Positions 47,406 to 59,887 are shown, numbered from the stretch's first letter. The stretch: 64,000 bases of DNA from Ischnura elegans (GCF_921293095.1 NC_060254.1:64154069-64218068); one strand, 5' to 3'. Made by a program: numbers and translations. Notes: a model not told the origin generated them from the letters alone.

Positions 47406-49985
47406 AATGCTTAAAGCTAATATTAATAGAGAGAGTATTAATGTATTTATTAATCTCGTATAATCCTCCAATGAATGACATTAGTTTTGACGATTTTTTA
47501 TTTACTAACTGTAGGAATCTTACAGTTATCTATTTATTTTTGTCATCAACAGTTTACACTTCTCATTGATTGGAAATTTTCCCTTACATCAGATAAATAA
47601 AGAAAGTACCTCATGCTTTTGAGGTCAAATTATTGTTTATCATGGAAGAACCAGCTCCTAAACTCAATATTTTCGTTGTATTTTGAGATCTAGTGCGTCA
47701 TGACTTTAAAACTTGGACGAATTAATGTGGTGATTGTTCCATAGCTCAAAATATGACTTAGCAGCTTTGGCATATTATTGTCAGAGGCGATATTCAATGG
47801 CAAGGCTAAGAGATGTAATGATTTAAGTATACCGGGACTAGCCACGGTGATAACTTTTACGTATGTAAAGCTTTTAGTGTGGTGTCACTTTAATGAAGTT
47901 ATGAGTAAACGCGACTTTAGAAATCATTTATTGTACAAACGCCACCCCAGCGTTACCTTTTTGTTGAACCTAATTAAATAATCTGGATTGATATAAAATT
48001 CATCTTTCATTTATTAAATAAGTATCAATAAATGGTGTATATTTTTATATTAAAAACATAGAAATATATTTGAAACTCAGCTGACTTTTATTATTTCTGG
48101 TAATTTTTAAATATCATTAAGCCGATGTATTTCTAATAAATCAAGTTTCATCAGTCACGTATTTCATTATAAAACATTACATTTTATGCCCTCAAAAATT
48201 AATATTCGAAATTTTTGCCTCGAATACTATGCTATTCCCCCAAAAATTTTTATTGTATAATGCTAAAATTGCATTGGTATACTTGTTTTTGGAATCACTT
48301 ACTGCTACATCCTACGTCCTTATGAATAGTAAATGGATAGGAATATTCTGAGCCTATCCAAGGTTTGAACAGTATACTGTTCCAATTATGTGTACACTAT
48401 TATATCCCTGGGCGCTAGAAAGAATTCCATAAAAAACATATGATTCTATCCTTCTGGTAGAGTTAAATAAGATGAGAGTGCAGTGAGCAGGAATTTACTG
48501 TGCTTTCTTGAGAGGAATGTGGTTGAAAAATTGGGGAATAAGACGAAAGAAAGTGAATTTAAAGCCGACTCTTCGATTTTCCATTCGTAGTGTTCAATGG
48601 TAAATAATTCTGTTATTCAGCTAAAATGACGATATTTTATTCAAATTATTAGCGTTGTATTGCAAATGTATCTTATGGAAAGCTGAAATCAGTAATGAAG
48701 ATTTCGATAGATTTATTGAAATGAGTTTAAAGTAATAAATTTAATCTGCATTTTACCTACTGACCGTTTTGAAAGGCATTTGGTAACTCCACATATGTTG
48801 TAAAGTGACAGGGAAAGTAGTTAGAATTAAAAACAAGGTGGTTTTTATTTGTCTCCCTTTTTCCTAATTTTGTTTGTTTTTGGGACGTAGCGTTTGTTTG
48901 CATTTGTTTGTTTGAGGAGGAGATAGTAAATGCTAAGCTGGAATTTTTTTTAAGCACACGCATGACTGGCGGTACATAAATTCGAGAACACGCTGATCTA
49001 ATTGCTATTGGCTCTTTGGACGTCAAGTTTTAGTTTACATTACCAGCTTTACTAGACGTGAAGGTGTATGATTAAATTGCCAATAAATTCAGCTTGCAGT
49101 CTATTTCTCCCATTCCCCTCTAATATTCATGATTTCTCTAAGTATGCATCATAAAGCTTAGTACTAGTAGCATAGTTGTTTCCTTTTCCATGTGGTTATA
49201 TTTTGCTTTTCTTAGCTAGAAATTTATATAATTTCCATCACCTGCAAACTGTTTGCTGAAAACCTTAATCACTTATCAAAGGATTCTTTACTTTATTACT
49301 CCAGCTGTGCATAATTACTATAATTCATACTATCCAATCGAAGTAAATCGGGCCTTTGATTTTTATGCAAACACATTTTTTCAACCCTTTACAGCAAGCT
49401 GGCTTACAAATATATGGGGGTTTTAAATGTTTTTTGCACATTAAGCCTCGCTACAGTTGCATTTAAAAATTAAAAAAAGTAGTAGTTACATAAATACATT
49501 TATATTGTTAATTGAATTTATAACTACATACATATTATTAGTTACATTTATAATTACGTTTACATTTAAATATTTATGACGGCCGAAATCGTCTTTAAAT
49601 ATAGATACCTACAGGTCATGAAACCATGTTATAAAGAACGCGGAACTTGAGGACTTTTCTCTAATAGGGCAAACAAATATTTATTAAATTAATCAAAAGG
49701 GTGCACCGTTATGATCCCTGTTTATATCCCTATTTATATGTAAGTGAATTATAACACAAAAAAACGGCTAAATTTAAGTTACGGAGGAACAGGCAATCCA
49801 TGCGAGTCATTCTGTGAAAATTATTTTCCTCATTAAGCTGGATGAAATCTTGTAGGAATATTGCACCTTAACCACAGTTTTTTGGGTTTTAAATATTCGA
49901 AATCAAAATTCGAAAAGATATAACTACTGTATCAAATTTCGTCCCTTGTTACTAGCGAGTTTTTTTTTCTGCCAGTCACATTCCC
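47406..49985. other. AT-rich non-coding DNA
   Basis: 49470-49570 has loosely repeated ATTACATTTA-like strings. No gene recognised. TTTAACCCATCG near 49986 resembles a piggyBac-type left end, but no partner was found. Confidence 0.5.
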
Positions 49986-49989
49986 TTTA

Positions 49990-50532
49990 ACCCATCGTAT
50001 ATTGCGGGTCTCGGAATTCGTGCGTCCTCTCCAATGACCCCCTCCACTCTTGACCAGTTCTCGATGGCCTCCTCCAGCCGCTATGGCCTCCCTTCTGCAA
50101 CTATCACCGGACCCTGCCTCCCATCCTGGTGACCTCTTCGGCCTCCTATACCTCGCCTCCTACTCCTTTCCTTCCCTGGCAACCCCGTACCCTATCTCCT
50201 TCGGCCGACCAAACCCTCGCGTTGCCGTGTTTCAATTTCTCTTCCAACCAATCTGCCCGGACGTGCCTCGCATTTTCGTAACGATACCACCTCCTCCTCC
50301 TACCACCGTCAACATCCCACTTTTGCCCAGTCTCCTTCTCTCTCTCTCTCGCATCGGATACCGGCTGCACTCCACGTGGCCCCTCTCACGCACACAAATA
50401 GACAGAAGCACAACAAAAAAACTTCCACGCTCCGCCACGTACTGTCCATTCTAATACCTCAATCCTTGGCCGTGCCGTGACTGTTTTGCGCCTCTCAATC
50501 CCTTCCCTTGGACTTGGATGTGAGCGAGGTAT
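49990..50532 (+). repeat. Pyrimidine-rich island ending in array unit 1
   Basis: CT-rich plus-strand DNA with a 134-codon frame (50050-50454) that I reject as composition-driven. 50371-50532 is unit 1 of a local repeat: CACGTGGCCCCTCTCAC, CGCCACGTACTGTCCATT, CAATCCTTGGCCGTGCCGTG and CCTTCCCTTGG. Confidence 0.65.
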
Positions 50533-51107
50533 ATACATCAATGCTACAAAGCTGCATTAGTGGTAATACCTTTAATTTTTGATGATTCGCGCAAAATACT
50601 TTAAAGAGCTGATATTTTGTTTTATTTCTATACTTCGATGAAGATCAATTTTTTTATGGGAGTGAATGGCAACTGCTCCAGTTTGACTCGCATATATGAT
50701 ACTAAAAATGGGCATAGATATTGAATGTTCGGCAAAACCTTGTTCTTTTTTATGTTACTTAGTCTAAGGTTTTATAAATGGATAATAAGACATACCTGTT
50801 TGAGACATCATTTCTTCCTGCCTTACATTATACCATACTTGAAATTTTATATTTTGTACCCTTTTCTAACTTAACAAACATTTTATTTTTGTTAATTGAA
50901 AAGTGAAATCTTTATGTTTTTAGTATTTTCAGACGCATAAGTGGTCAAATATGTAATGACCATTCGATGGCCATTAATCTAATGTTATCGAGCTAGGAGT
51001 TTGCCTTTCTTGGAAAGTTTTGTCCAGCTTGGATGAGTGACTTGGGATACTGACGTCCTCGTAGCATCTGTCGTCCCTAACGAACACCTTTATCAGTGCG
51101 GTTGCAC

Positions 51108-51265
51108 TGCACGTGGCCCCTCTCACACACTCAAATGACCAGAAACACAACAAAAACTTCCATCTTCCGCCACGTACTGTCCATTACTTCAATCCTTGGC
51201 CGTGCCGTGACTTGCTTTGTGCCTCTTAAATCCTTCCCTTGGCCTTACATGTGAAGGAGATCAAC
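51108..51265 (+). repeat. Array unit 2
   Basis: Close match to unit 1: CACGTGGCCCCTCTCACAC, CGCCACGTACTGTCCATTAC, CAATCCTTGGCCGTGCCGTG. It is cut at its right side by the repeat starting near 51266. Confidence 0.8.
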
Positions 51266-51780
51266 ATCTATATCTACATAATACTCTGCGAGCCACCTCT
51301 AGGGTGTTTGGCAGAGGGTGTTCAATCACCGGCATGCAGCTTGTAATTGGATTCCCACATGCACATCATACTGTCCAAAACGCGTTACGCATACTAATAA
51401 ATTATACTACTACAAGTTGTTAGAAATAAAAATAAATATCAGAAACATGCATTAAGTTATACATAGTTAGTAGGTTACACTAAAAGTCATCTAATCTATT
51501 TGTGAGTTCTAATGCTGCCGTTATAATTTCTTATTGGTCGTGGAAAAAGACATTCGGAATCTGTCTGTTCTACAGTCTATCTTTGTTACATTATTTATAT
51601 TATTATTCTTCATGTCAGAACTGGTGTCATCAGATCACTTGAGACCTGAAGACGTCGGCAGGATGGCTGGAGAAACTGTCGTCACCTATGGACAACTCAA
51701 CGCCGAGGAACTTCCGAAAGCTGAGACTAATACCTACAGATACCAGATATACTCACATCGTTTTCATCAATTTTGACTCC
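51266..51780 (+). mobile_element. Probable dispersed arthropod repeat inserted in the array
   Basis: Begins ATCTATATCTACATAATACT-CTGCGAGCCACCTCTAGGG-TGTTTGGCAGAGGGTG. The pattern of CTACAT repeats followed by an 'actccgcgagccacct-ggtgtntggcagagggt' string is one I recall as abundant in insect and arachnid genomes; that is memory, not a search. Further on, near 51544-51780, are TCGTGGAAAAAGACATTCGG and CCTGAAGACGTCGGC...GAGAAAC, a hammerhead-like core. No coding capacity; exact limits unknown. Confidence 0.5.
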
Positions 51781-52014
51781 GAATTGTACACATTATTATG
51801 CAATAATTATGTGCAGTGAATTTTTTTTCCTTTTTACCTCCTCAAATATTTTTCCCTCATTGATTTTAACACTTAGAAAAACCAATAATTTTTTTAAGCA
51901 TTATCGAGCCTATTTTTTTTAAATAAAGCTACGGCCTTATTTTTAATCTTCCTACTTATTACAACTCTACCCATAATTTTGCCGAGTCTCTCTCCATCCC
52001 TCGGATAAGCTGAC

Positions 52015-52190
52015 CTCCACGTAGCTTTTCGTATCCTCGCACGTACTGGAATGGACAGAAACACAGCAAGAAACTTTCCCCTTTTCGCCCCTTGCTGTCC
52101 ATTCCGAAATCTCAATCCTTGGCCGCGCCGAGTCTGCCCAAATACCTCGACGTTTCTTCCCTTTGGCTTGGATGTGAATGAGGTATCAAA
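52015..52190 (+). repeat. Array unit 3
   Basis: Diverged copy of units 1 and 2: CAGAAACACAGCAAGAAACTT, TGCTGTCCATTCC, TCAATCCTTGGCCGCGCCG, GGCTTGGATGTGAATGAGG. The DNA after it also loosely resembles the DNA after unit 1. Confidence 0.7.
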
Positions 52191-53029
52191 TCCACAAAGT
52201 TAGGCCCAAAACCTAGAAATCGAGGCATATTCCCGAAATTCGATGATAGGAGCACTATGACGCTTTAGAGATAGATACTATTTAATTTGTATTACGCGCA
52301 TGATAAGAGAACATTATCTTGGTGAAAGTATTTTCTAAGCTATTCCTTGACTTGAATTATTCGGCGCTTAAATTTATATTTATATCCCAAGTTAATCATC
52401 AACATATAAGTTTTCAGTGCAGATGATACATAGACCTTAATCTGTACGCTTCATCATATTTTTATCCAAATACTTTTAAGACGTTCGCACAATGAGACCT
52501 TTTTCGGGATGCATAGTGATACAGCCTGAATTTACTCTGGTTATGATTTACTTGATAGTGCAAGAGCCAATATAGCCTCAAAAGTTGTTAAACTATTATT
52601 CCAAAAATTCAGTTGCATAGCAAAATACTCGTAGAACGCCTGAAATCCCGTAGGTTTCCATTTAATGAGTGGTCATCCGATTTATGCTTTCTCACGAACG
52701 TATTTTCGAACTACCTCAATGAATAATTACATTATTACATACTTTTAAATTGTAAATTATGTAATATATCAAACCAGAGCTGATAAGGAAGTTTTTGGCA
52801 AAAGATTTTAGACTAACGCCATTTGTTGACAAAATTTAAAAATATTTTTCTTCACGGAATTATTTTAGTTATTTATCTATAGCACAATGGACCAAAGTTT
52901 CAGTCTGGTTATTGCACATTGTAATGTTATCAGACACAAGCAAGTTCCAAATGAATTGCAGAGTTATATCTATGAAAAAAACAGATACACGAAACAAATT
53001 AAGCAAAATTGTGTAAAAATACCCTCCCC

Positions 53030-53100
53030 CATCAACTGCGTTCTCTTGTTTCCAAAACTTCAATCCTTGGCTATGTCGTACCTGTGTCGTACCTTTGCTA
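53030..53100 (+). repeat. Array unit 4 (fragment)
   Basis: Only CAATCCTTGGC-TGTCGTACCTGTG and some flanking similarity survive. Confidence 0.4.
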
Positions 53101-53183
53101 TCCTTTTTATTTACTCTAAATTTTATCAATTATTATTTCATCAGTTAGTCCTCTACTTATATTATTCCAAAATTGATTCATAG

Positions 53184-54239
53184 TTTACATATTTATATTT
53201 CTCTAAGTGTAGAAAAATTTTGACCTCAAATCTACTTTTTCAAAATTTTCAGTTACACGATTAGTATTATAAAGGACGTTTGGAATCAATCAGCTTGTAT
53301 TTTCTAGGGCCACGGTTCGCTTGTTTGCAATCGAGTAACTAACCACAATAATTGCCCCGTTAGCATTTGCGGACGCAGATAGGGATATACTACTCATAGA
53401 GTATATGAATCAATTCCAGTCCGTATATGTGTGCATAATTATCTGATCATTCCCTTCAATGAGTAATTTGCAGTTGGTTTTACTCTACAGATACATTTCC
53501 GCCAGGATCGATTGCTCCAATTGTTCAAAGAATATAATAATTTGGATCCTATAAAAATAAATCAATGACTGTATTCGTATATATATGCTTCGTAACTATC
53601 GTTTGAATCATTATAAAATCTATGGGCTGCGTTGCAGACCACGGGATACAAGTTGTACAAACTTTAAAATATAATTATGGTAAATATAAAAATCAATTTG
53701 ATATGATGATTTCGGTAGAGTCGATCTTCACATCTAAATTTCATGAATCAATAATTGCTATGAGTTAAGACCGCAAAGAAGCCATTTTTAATGATATAAG
53801 TGCAGGATTTTCATTTCAATAGTCTCATGGTAATAAATGGTGACTATTGAAATAAAAATAGTTTAACACTAAATCACCTACCTCAAATGGATAAAACTCA
53901 CTTTAAAGTTGGTGCTACTATTTTGTAATAAACATTTTTCAAACAAAATTGGCACACAAACATACGTATGGCCACGATTGTGCGAATAAAAATCAATACC
54001 TAGAATGAGCTGCTTAAAATAGTAGCTAAGCTAAGCTATGCGTTAACGTTGGGTGATTTCAAAAATTAAATTGTGAAAAAAATTATATTGTTACTTTTTT
54101 AACATTTCGAAATTGTAAGATGCTATAATAGTAAATTTGCATCAGATGACGCCACGGAATAGTAAACTACTCGGAGCGTATTAATCATTAGTAAAACCAT
54201 CAATATGCAATCTCGGTTATAGCGATTGTCTTGTTCAAA
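53184..54239. other. AT-rich non-coding DNA
   Basis: Nothing recognised. Confidence 0.5.
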
Positions 54240-54524
54240 TTGAATCAATAGTTTTTAGGTGAAAATAAGGTTTTTTGGAAAAATGTGGGGCATATTTATC
54301 AACTAACCTTTTGCCACGGGCTAAATTTTGTCACGAGGGTATGCCGCGCGCATAAATATGGCCCATGACCAATTACCTCGACAAGTGTAAACAAAAATTT
54401 TGCTTTGCATGAGGATAATTGCACAAATTAGTGACCTCAGTCATTAATTTCAAAATAATGTGAATAAACTCGTAAAATAATGTCTTAGAAATCGACCAAA
54501 ACCAGGGCCAGGTCCTCCATGCAT

Positions 54525-54653
54525 CCTTCCTACGTTTCGATAAACAATTCGCCCATCGTGTTCAGGGATTCATGATTTCAATAGTTGATTGAATCCTTGG
54601 ACTCCTGAATCACTGAAGACGATGGGCGAATTGCTTATCGAAACGTCGGAAGG
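54525..54653. repeat. Fold-back of two PLE-type terminus fragments with hammerhead-like core
   Basis: Two 51-bp arms (54525-54575 and 54603-54653) are imperfect reverse complements around a 27-bp spacer. The right arm on the plus strand reads CTGAAGA, then a 7-bp stem GATGGGC-GAATT-GCTTATC (with G-U pairs), then GAAACGTC. The hammerhead core is CUGANGA...GAAA, so CTGAAGA is an allowed core, and GAAACGTC fits the minimal stem III and cleavage site. Stem I is weak. The left arm carries core-breaking changes (CTGAACA, GAAACGTA). Confidence 0.55.
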
Positions 54654-55878
54654 GGAGGACGAAGGAGAAGGATAAGAAATTTTTACTGCTGTTGTTCGTC
54701 AGGAAAGAAAAAAAAATTTGAATCATTATATCCCAAGTACCTTCTGTTGTGAATTAATCTGAATTGCTGCGTTTTGAGTGTGCATTATTTATGATCCTTT
54801 CCATTATATACTAGCAGGCTGTTTGGGGATAATGGGTCTGGTTTAATTGCAAAACCCTGAGGGATCCGCTACGGGATAATAGAACGCATGGCCACGGATG
54901 TGACCCTGCGGTATGCACAACTGGACTGCGGGAGCAGGAGGTGGTATGGCGGCCCGCTGACCGAGGGTTACTGAGTGTTTGGTTATCCCGTGGAGAGGTT
55001 ACCGCTCTGGGGAACGCGAGACGTCGAAGGCGGTGACGTAATTGAGGTGAAATGGCTGTCTCTGTAGCCCTAGACAAGGTTAGGCATGGGGTCGTTCACC
55101 TAGAATCGAAATCTCAATTTATAATAAGAATTCGGTAAATAGCAAGGAAATATCCCAGTAATAGTATTTGCCATAATCTTATTCAAATAAAGTGGATAAG
55201 TAAAATATAATTCTCGAATAAATATAAGATTTTTGGTAGACGGTGGAGCTTTTTTATCAGTTTAATAATCCTGGGATAAACTCTTGTCACATGGGCATGC
55301 CTTGCGCAAAGATATGACCCATAAATATGATCACTACCAATAATAAAAACCGTTATGAGTAAAAATTGTCGAGTATAATGATAACAGCAAAAAGTTGCGA
55401 ACTCAGCCGTTGGTTTGAAAATAATTAAGATACACAAGTTAAAAAATGCCTATTAAAGATACCAAAAATGACTACATCTCATGACAAAAGCACCAAATAT
55501 GCGATGAAAAAATTTTTTTCCATTCAGCCACTCTTTAACTTAAAAAACATCTAAAGAAACGCCAAAGTTGCCGTCTATTTTCATTGAGTTATTGACGTCA
55601 TTTTTTCATTTTCTAGTACACAGAACTGGACTACGGTAGCAGGTGGTGGTATGTTGACCCGCTGATAGAGGATCACTGCGTGTTTGATTGTGCTGTGGAA
55701 AGGTAACATAACAAATTGATAGGCAGAGAGATCGGTAGGTATATACAAGTGTAGGACCTCAAAGCAGTTGAACGAGGGGGAGGGAAATTTTGATTTGATA
55801 CTATTAATGAATCGACAGGTGTGAGCAAAAATAGATGTGTATAATGGTAACAGTAAAATTAATGAACTGCATGGTTAA

Positions 55879-56100
55879 CCCTTTCTAACCCAGAGCTACT
55901 TTTGGGAGAATTCGAATTTCAAGATTTTATAATATGAAAACTTGAAAATTTTTCAATCAATCATAATTATCGTGGCAGCTGAATATTTCGTCATTACAAT
56001 TAACAACACAAAACAATGCGTAGTTTAGATATTTCCTAAACACAGCATATAACAAATACATGTTTGATTGTGCTTAGAAGCAACACTGGGTTATAATGGG
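55879..56100. mobile_element. Small piggyBac-like MITE
   Basis: Ends are CCCTTTCTAACCCAG on the left and CCCATTATAACCCAG read from the right (two mismatches over 15 bp). The left flank is TTAA (55875-55878) and the right flank TGAA, i.e. one mutated base. At 222 bp it is non-coding. The parallel unit near 55410-55425 runs through without it (GGTTTGAAAATAA), supporting insertion. The ends resemble those of the 32920-33460 element. Confidence 0.6.
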
Positions 56101-56300
56101 TGAATATCAAAATAAATAAAATACACTCGTTAATTAATTCCTGCTAAAGAGACTAAATATTACTACATGTCATGACAAAATCACCTTATCTACAGCAAAA
56201 GAAAAATGCATTTCTCATTCATCTATACTCTCATGAGAAAAATATAAATAAACGCTAAAGTTAACGTTTTAAAAATTGAGTTAGTGACGCCATTAATTTA

Positions 56301-57060
56301 TTAGCAAGTAATAGGAGAACCACTCAATAAGGATAGTAATCACTCCCAATAGAGCAGACAATAACGAATTACACGAGGTCGATTGGTGAGGCGGAGTAGC
56401 TGAGACGCGCTGGCACGCTCGGCTTCAGTTCGTAACATTATCAACTTGTCCTCGAAAGGAATAAGGCCATCAATTCTATACACAAATAGCTCGAGAAGTA
56501 GGCCACGGTCCTGGTGATTAAAAACACGGAACTATTTTTAAACTCTATTTTAAATTCCAGTCAATAAACCACCAGCTGTAGAACGAGCCCTACGCAATGG
56601 AGGTTTTTCTAGTTGTTGACTAAATGTGTCATCACACACCGCGCATTTAAAATATTTTGAATAAATGCATACCTCTGCACCCATCGCCACGTTTCGACCA
56701 TTTTAACCATCCGTTGGTCGTGTGGCGTCCAGTACCAGACGCTTGACCATTTTATTTTCCCCCCATATCGTATTTTCATAATTAGGCAACTCATATTCCT
56801 TGCATATTGTTATTTTATGATTCTGAAATAGTAACCAATATCATTCTCTTCATCATTCTTTCTGTCACATTCATGGAATTAATTTTGATATTTTGTAATT
56901 TTTGGATTCTGGTAGACGTCGTGTGACAACTTGAATTACAATACGTTACGTACTTATAGCTTCGTGATATTCATCGCAAAGTTTTTAAATACGTTTATAA
57001 TTTAAACTAACAACTTTTTAAAGCGTTAAATTTTGCATATGCGCCTTATTGCTACGAATT
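56301..57060. other. Non-coding DNA
   Basis: No gene recognised. 56390-56440 contains GCGGAGTAGCTGAGACGCGCTG-like GC-rich sequence, faintly tRNA-like but without a B box. Confidence 0.4.
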
Positions 57061-57072
57061 TTTACTGTAATC

Positions 57073-57381
57073 GGGGATCGGGTTGGTGTGGTGGCTAGAG
57101 TGTTGGCTTCCCACACCGTGGGCTCGGTTTCAAATCCCGGCAGTGGCAGAGACTTATCAGATACTGCCCGATCCCTGCTTGGATGCTATGTGGAGAATAT
57201 TTCGAGCGCAACACTCCGTCCGTCGGATGGGACGTAAAGCCGTGGTCCTCTTGGCGCCTTTCGTTAAGAGCAGGCTAACGCCGACGCCTGGTTTCTCTCC
57301 ACCCTTCCTTACCTACCCTTCCCTCATGGCGCAAATGACATAAGCTGTCGGTCGCCTCCTCCAAATACCATACCATACCTG
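57073..57381 (+). mobile_element. tRNA-derived SINE with perfect target-site duplication
   Basis: It starts with a tRNA-like head: A box TGGTGTGGTGGCTAGAGTG and B box GGTTTCAAATCCC (one change from consensus). A body of about 235 bp follows (CCGTCGGATGGGACG, GCCTTTCGTTAAGAGCAGGC, TCTCTCCACCCTTCC), ending in a simple tail of CCATA units. A perfect 12-bp direct repeat TTTACTGTAATC lies at 57061-57072 and 57382-57393. Length, promoter, tail and duplication are all as expected for LINE-mobilised SINEs. The small frames inside it are not genes. Confidence 0.9.
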
Positions 57382-57393
57382 TTTACTGTAATC

Positions 57394-59887
57394 AATTTAA
57401 CACCTGAAGAAACTATCATTGCGAAGAATTCATTATGCTTCTCACATTATTTGAGTGAACTTTGGCGTAGTATACGCCTTTTTGCTCTCTGCTACATAAT
57501 TTTATGGTGGCTTATCACACTGATGTAGATGCATGACATAAATCGTAAACACACAAATAACAATTTTGTGGTTGCATCGATTGACAACTTTCCAATATGA
57601 TGGGTAATATTTGGTTCAATTTCAACGGGACGCACCACCAAAATAAATTGTCTCCTAAATCAATTATACCGGACGTGTGGGTCTCCCTTTAGCCAAAATT
57701 ATAGGTTATTTTAAAAAAAAAATCCATTCTGAGTAACTGTGAAAAATATGTTAGCACTTTTACTGTTCAATTTTAACATGCCGATATAATTTTGACGAAA
57801 GAAAAACTGTAGGAAACGTCAATATAAGTAGTCTGCGGTCTTTAATTAATACGAATATCTCCATCATTATAATGTATAAGTGTGCTGTCCATTCATGAAA
57901 TGAAATATTCAATGAATATTTATTGTAGTTGAAACATTTATTTCTACTTTCATGCGTTTTTTTTAATCATTCCAAAATAGTGTCTGTGAGACGCCGCACG
58001 ACAAATAGCGCTCCAAAAAGTGACGCGACTGACGGGAGGGTTAAAATGTGCATTTTGTGGCAGCATTAAACACGCTTTAACGAGACGAACTGGAACCTCC
58101 TGTATGTATCGTACTCCTATGCACACAAGCTTGCATCGCTCCCAGCTTTTCGAGAAATGGGTAACACATGTCAAGACTATTGTTGGTGGAGAGTTTTGGT
58201 GCAAATAATTATCTCGTGATGGAAATTCCAAGAAGGGAAACTCTGCGGAGCGTGATCCGCTAAGGGCACGAATATGGGTCGAGGGAACACTAACATCTGC
58301 TCCTATCGGTGTCTCGAGTCCGGTGGGAGGTTTTGTTCGCGAAGGTTCTAGCGGGGAATGCCCAAAGGAATCTTGGCCACAATCCTAGAAGTGACCTTTG
58401 GTCGGACGGTAGACACTTAGGGGCGTTGGAATCCTGAGGGGAAAGTAGTTGTCATAGTACTAGTCGGAGGCCCGCAAGGTGCTGATAAGACCACGAATAC
58501 GTAATACTGAGCTGCCTCACGGCGTTGGGAATTCCGTTTATATTTGAGAGTCCTTGGACTTGAGTACTGCGAAGCTGGAAATTTCATGTAAACAGCAAAG
58601 AGTATCTCAGATCGTTTCCACGTAAAGTACAAGAGAATCAGCATGTATATGTAACTTGATATTATACGGCTATACGATTTTTGTAGTGCGTGGTTGTATG
58701 TGTTAAAATCTTTCCCTTATATAGGTCAGTGGTCTATTACGAACAAAATGAATACCTTGGCCATAGGGGACCATGTTACATAAAAAGATAAGAGAGTCAA
58801 GGTTTGGCGAAAAATAAATTTAAGTAACATTTTTGTGGAGAATTTATTTTTGATGACGACTAGTTCCACCATACATGCAGATAAGAAGATAAGATATGAT
58901 ATGAGGTCATGGACTTCCTAACAGTCCACGTTGTCACGTTTATTAAAAAAATTGAAATCGCAGTCAAATTATAATTTTAAAGGGAAGTCATTAAGACTAT
59001 CTTTATATATGTATAAGTTGCTCTCAGTTCACTTTACTCTGTCAAAAAAATGAACCGTAATATATAAAGAACAGAATTTTAAGCTTTTTTTATGGCTAAT
59101 AGTGGCAGTCATCCTTGTGATTACCTTTAAAATCATAGCCCCTCATATTTACACCCACGTTAGATTACGTGAACGTTTTTATTTAGTTGTACCAAGTGTT
59201 TGGGCTGAGGCCTCTAAATTATGCGATATTCACTTTCATTTTCCTCTATAATTTTGATGAATTGTGTTGTATCTTTGGTCTCCTTATTCCATATAACAAG
59301 TTCATTGCCTCTATGTCCTTTTTATTTAAACTATATGCAACTCTTCCGTTATTACGTGTGAGAATTTGGCAGTGATTTTTTACAGAGGCTACTATGCATC
59401 CACTAATTCTTAAAACTTTTATAAGATCTTTCTAGCATTTTCTTGCCTCAATTTATGCGTCGTCTATATTCATCGGAAATAGTGAGCACATCAAATGAAA
59501 GGAGTCTTAGTCTAGGAGGAGGTGGCTTCTGTAAAATAATGTAAGATTTATATTTGCGGCAACTGGTGATACTCCCGTAATGAATTCATGTGTAAGGTCA
59601 TTAGTTTTTAATGTACGGACAGCTACAGTAAGAACTCTTGTAATCCAAAGGGCGCGAGGAAAATATGGTGGTGATGGAATTTAACGGACATTCTCAGCTT
59701 ATTCTACTTGTTCGAAAATACGTTTTTGAAAAACGGTAAGCGGTGTAAACTTTCTGTAGAGCATATTTTGGCATGACTTGAAATTACCTTTCTCATTCTT
59801 ATCTCTGTAAGTATTAATAAAATATACAGTTTCCGGTACAATTTGGTAGAAATCTTTGATTTTTACAATAAATGAAGCACCCGATTA
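57394..59887. other. Non-coding DNA with a GC-richer patch
   Basis: 57980-58620 is GC-richer than its surroundings. The minus frame 57950-58231 (93 codons) and the minus frame 58417-58644 have no family I recognise. The patch may be a decayed repeat. Confidence 0.4.

Larger units (their letters stand above)
54240..56300 (+). repeat. Three diverged tandem units
   Basis: 54916-55004 and 55621-55707 share ACTGGACT, GGGAGCAGGAGGTGGTATG/GGTAGCAGGTGGTGGTATG, CCCGCTGA and GTGTTTG. A second block shares a 'gtgagcaaaaat...gtataatg-taacag' pattern at about 54366-54500, 55331-55411 and 55798-55875. A third shares CATGACAAAA-CACC at about 55460-55490 and 56165-56195. Spacing is about 700 bp between full units, less where pieces are missing. 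Unit 1 is interrupted by the fold-back at 54525-54653, and unit 3 by a MITE. Confidence 0.6.

Noticed and set aside
49986..50010. Left end of another TTAA element (TTAACCCATCG)
   Set aside because: No matching right end was found within the following kilobases.
50050..50454. 134-codon frame as a gene
   Set aside because: Low-complexity translation of a pyrimidine-rich island, part of which recurs as a non-coding array unit.
57049..57343. 62- and 86-codon frames
   Set aside because: They lie inside a tRNA-derived SINE.
57950..58231. Possible transposase fragment on the minus strand
   Set aside because: I could not match it to any transposase motif, and no inverted ends are nearby.
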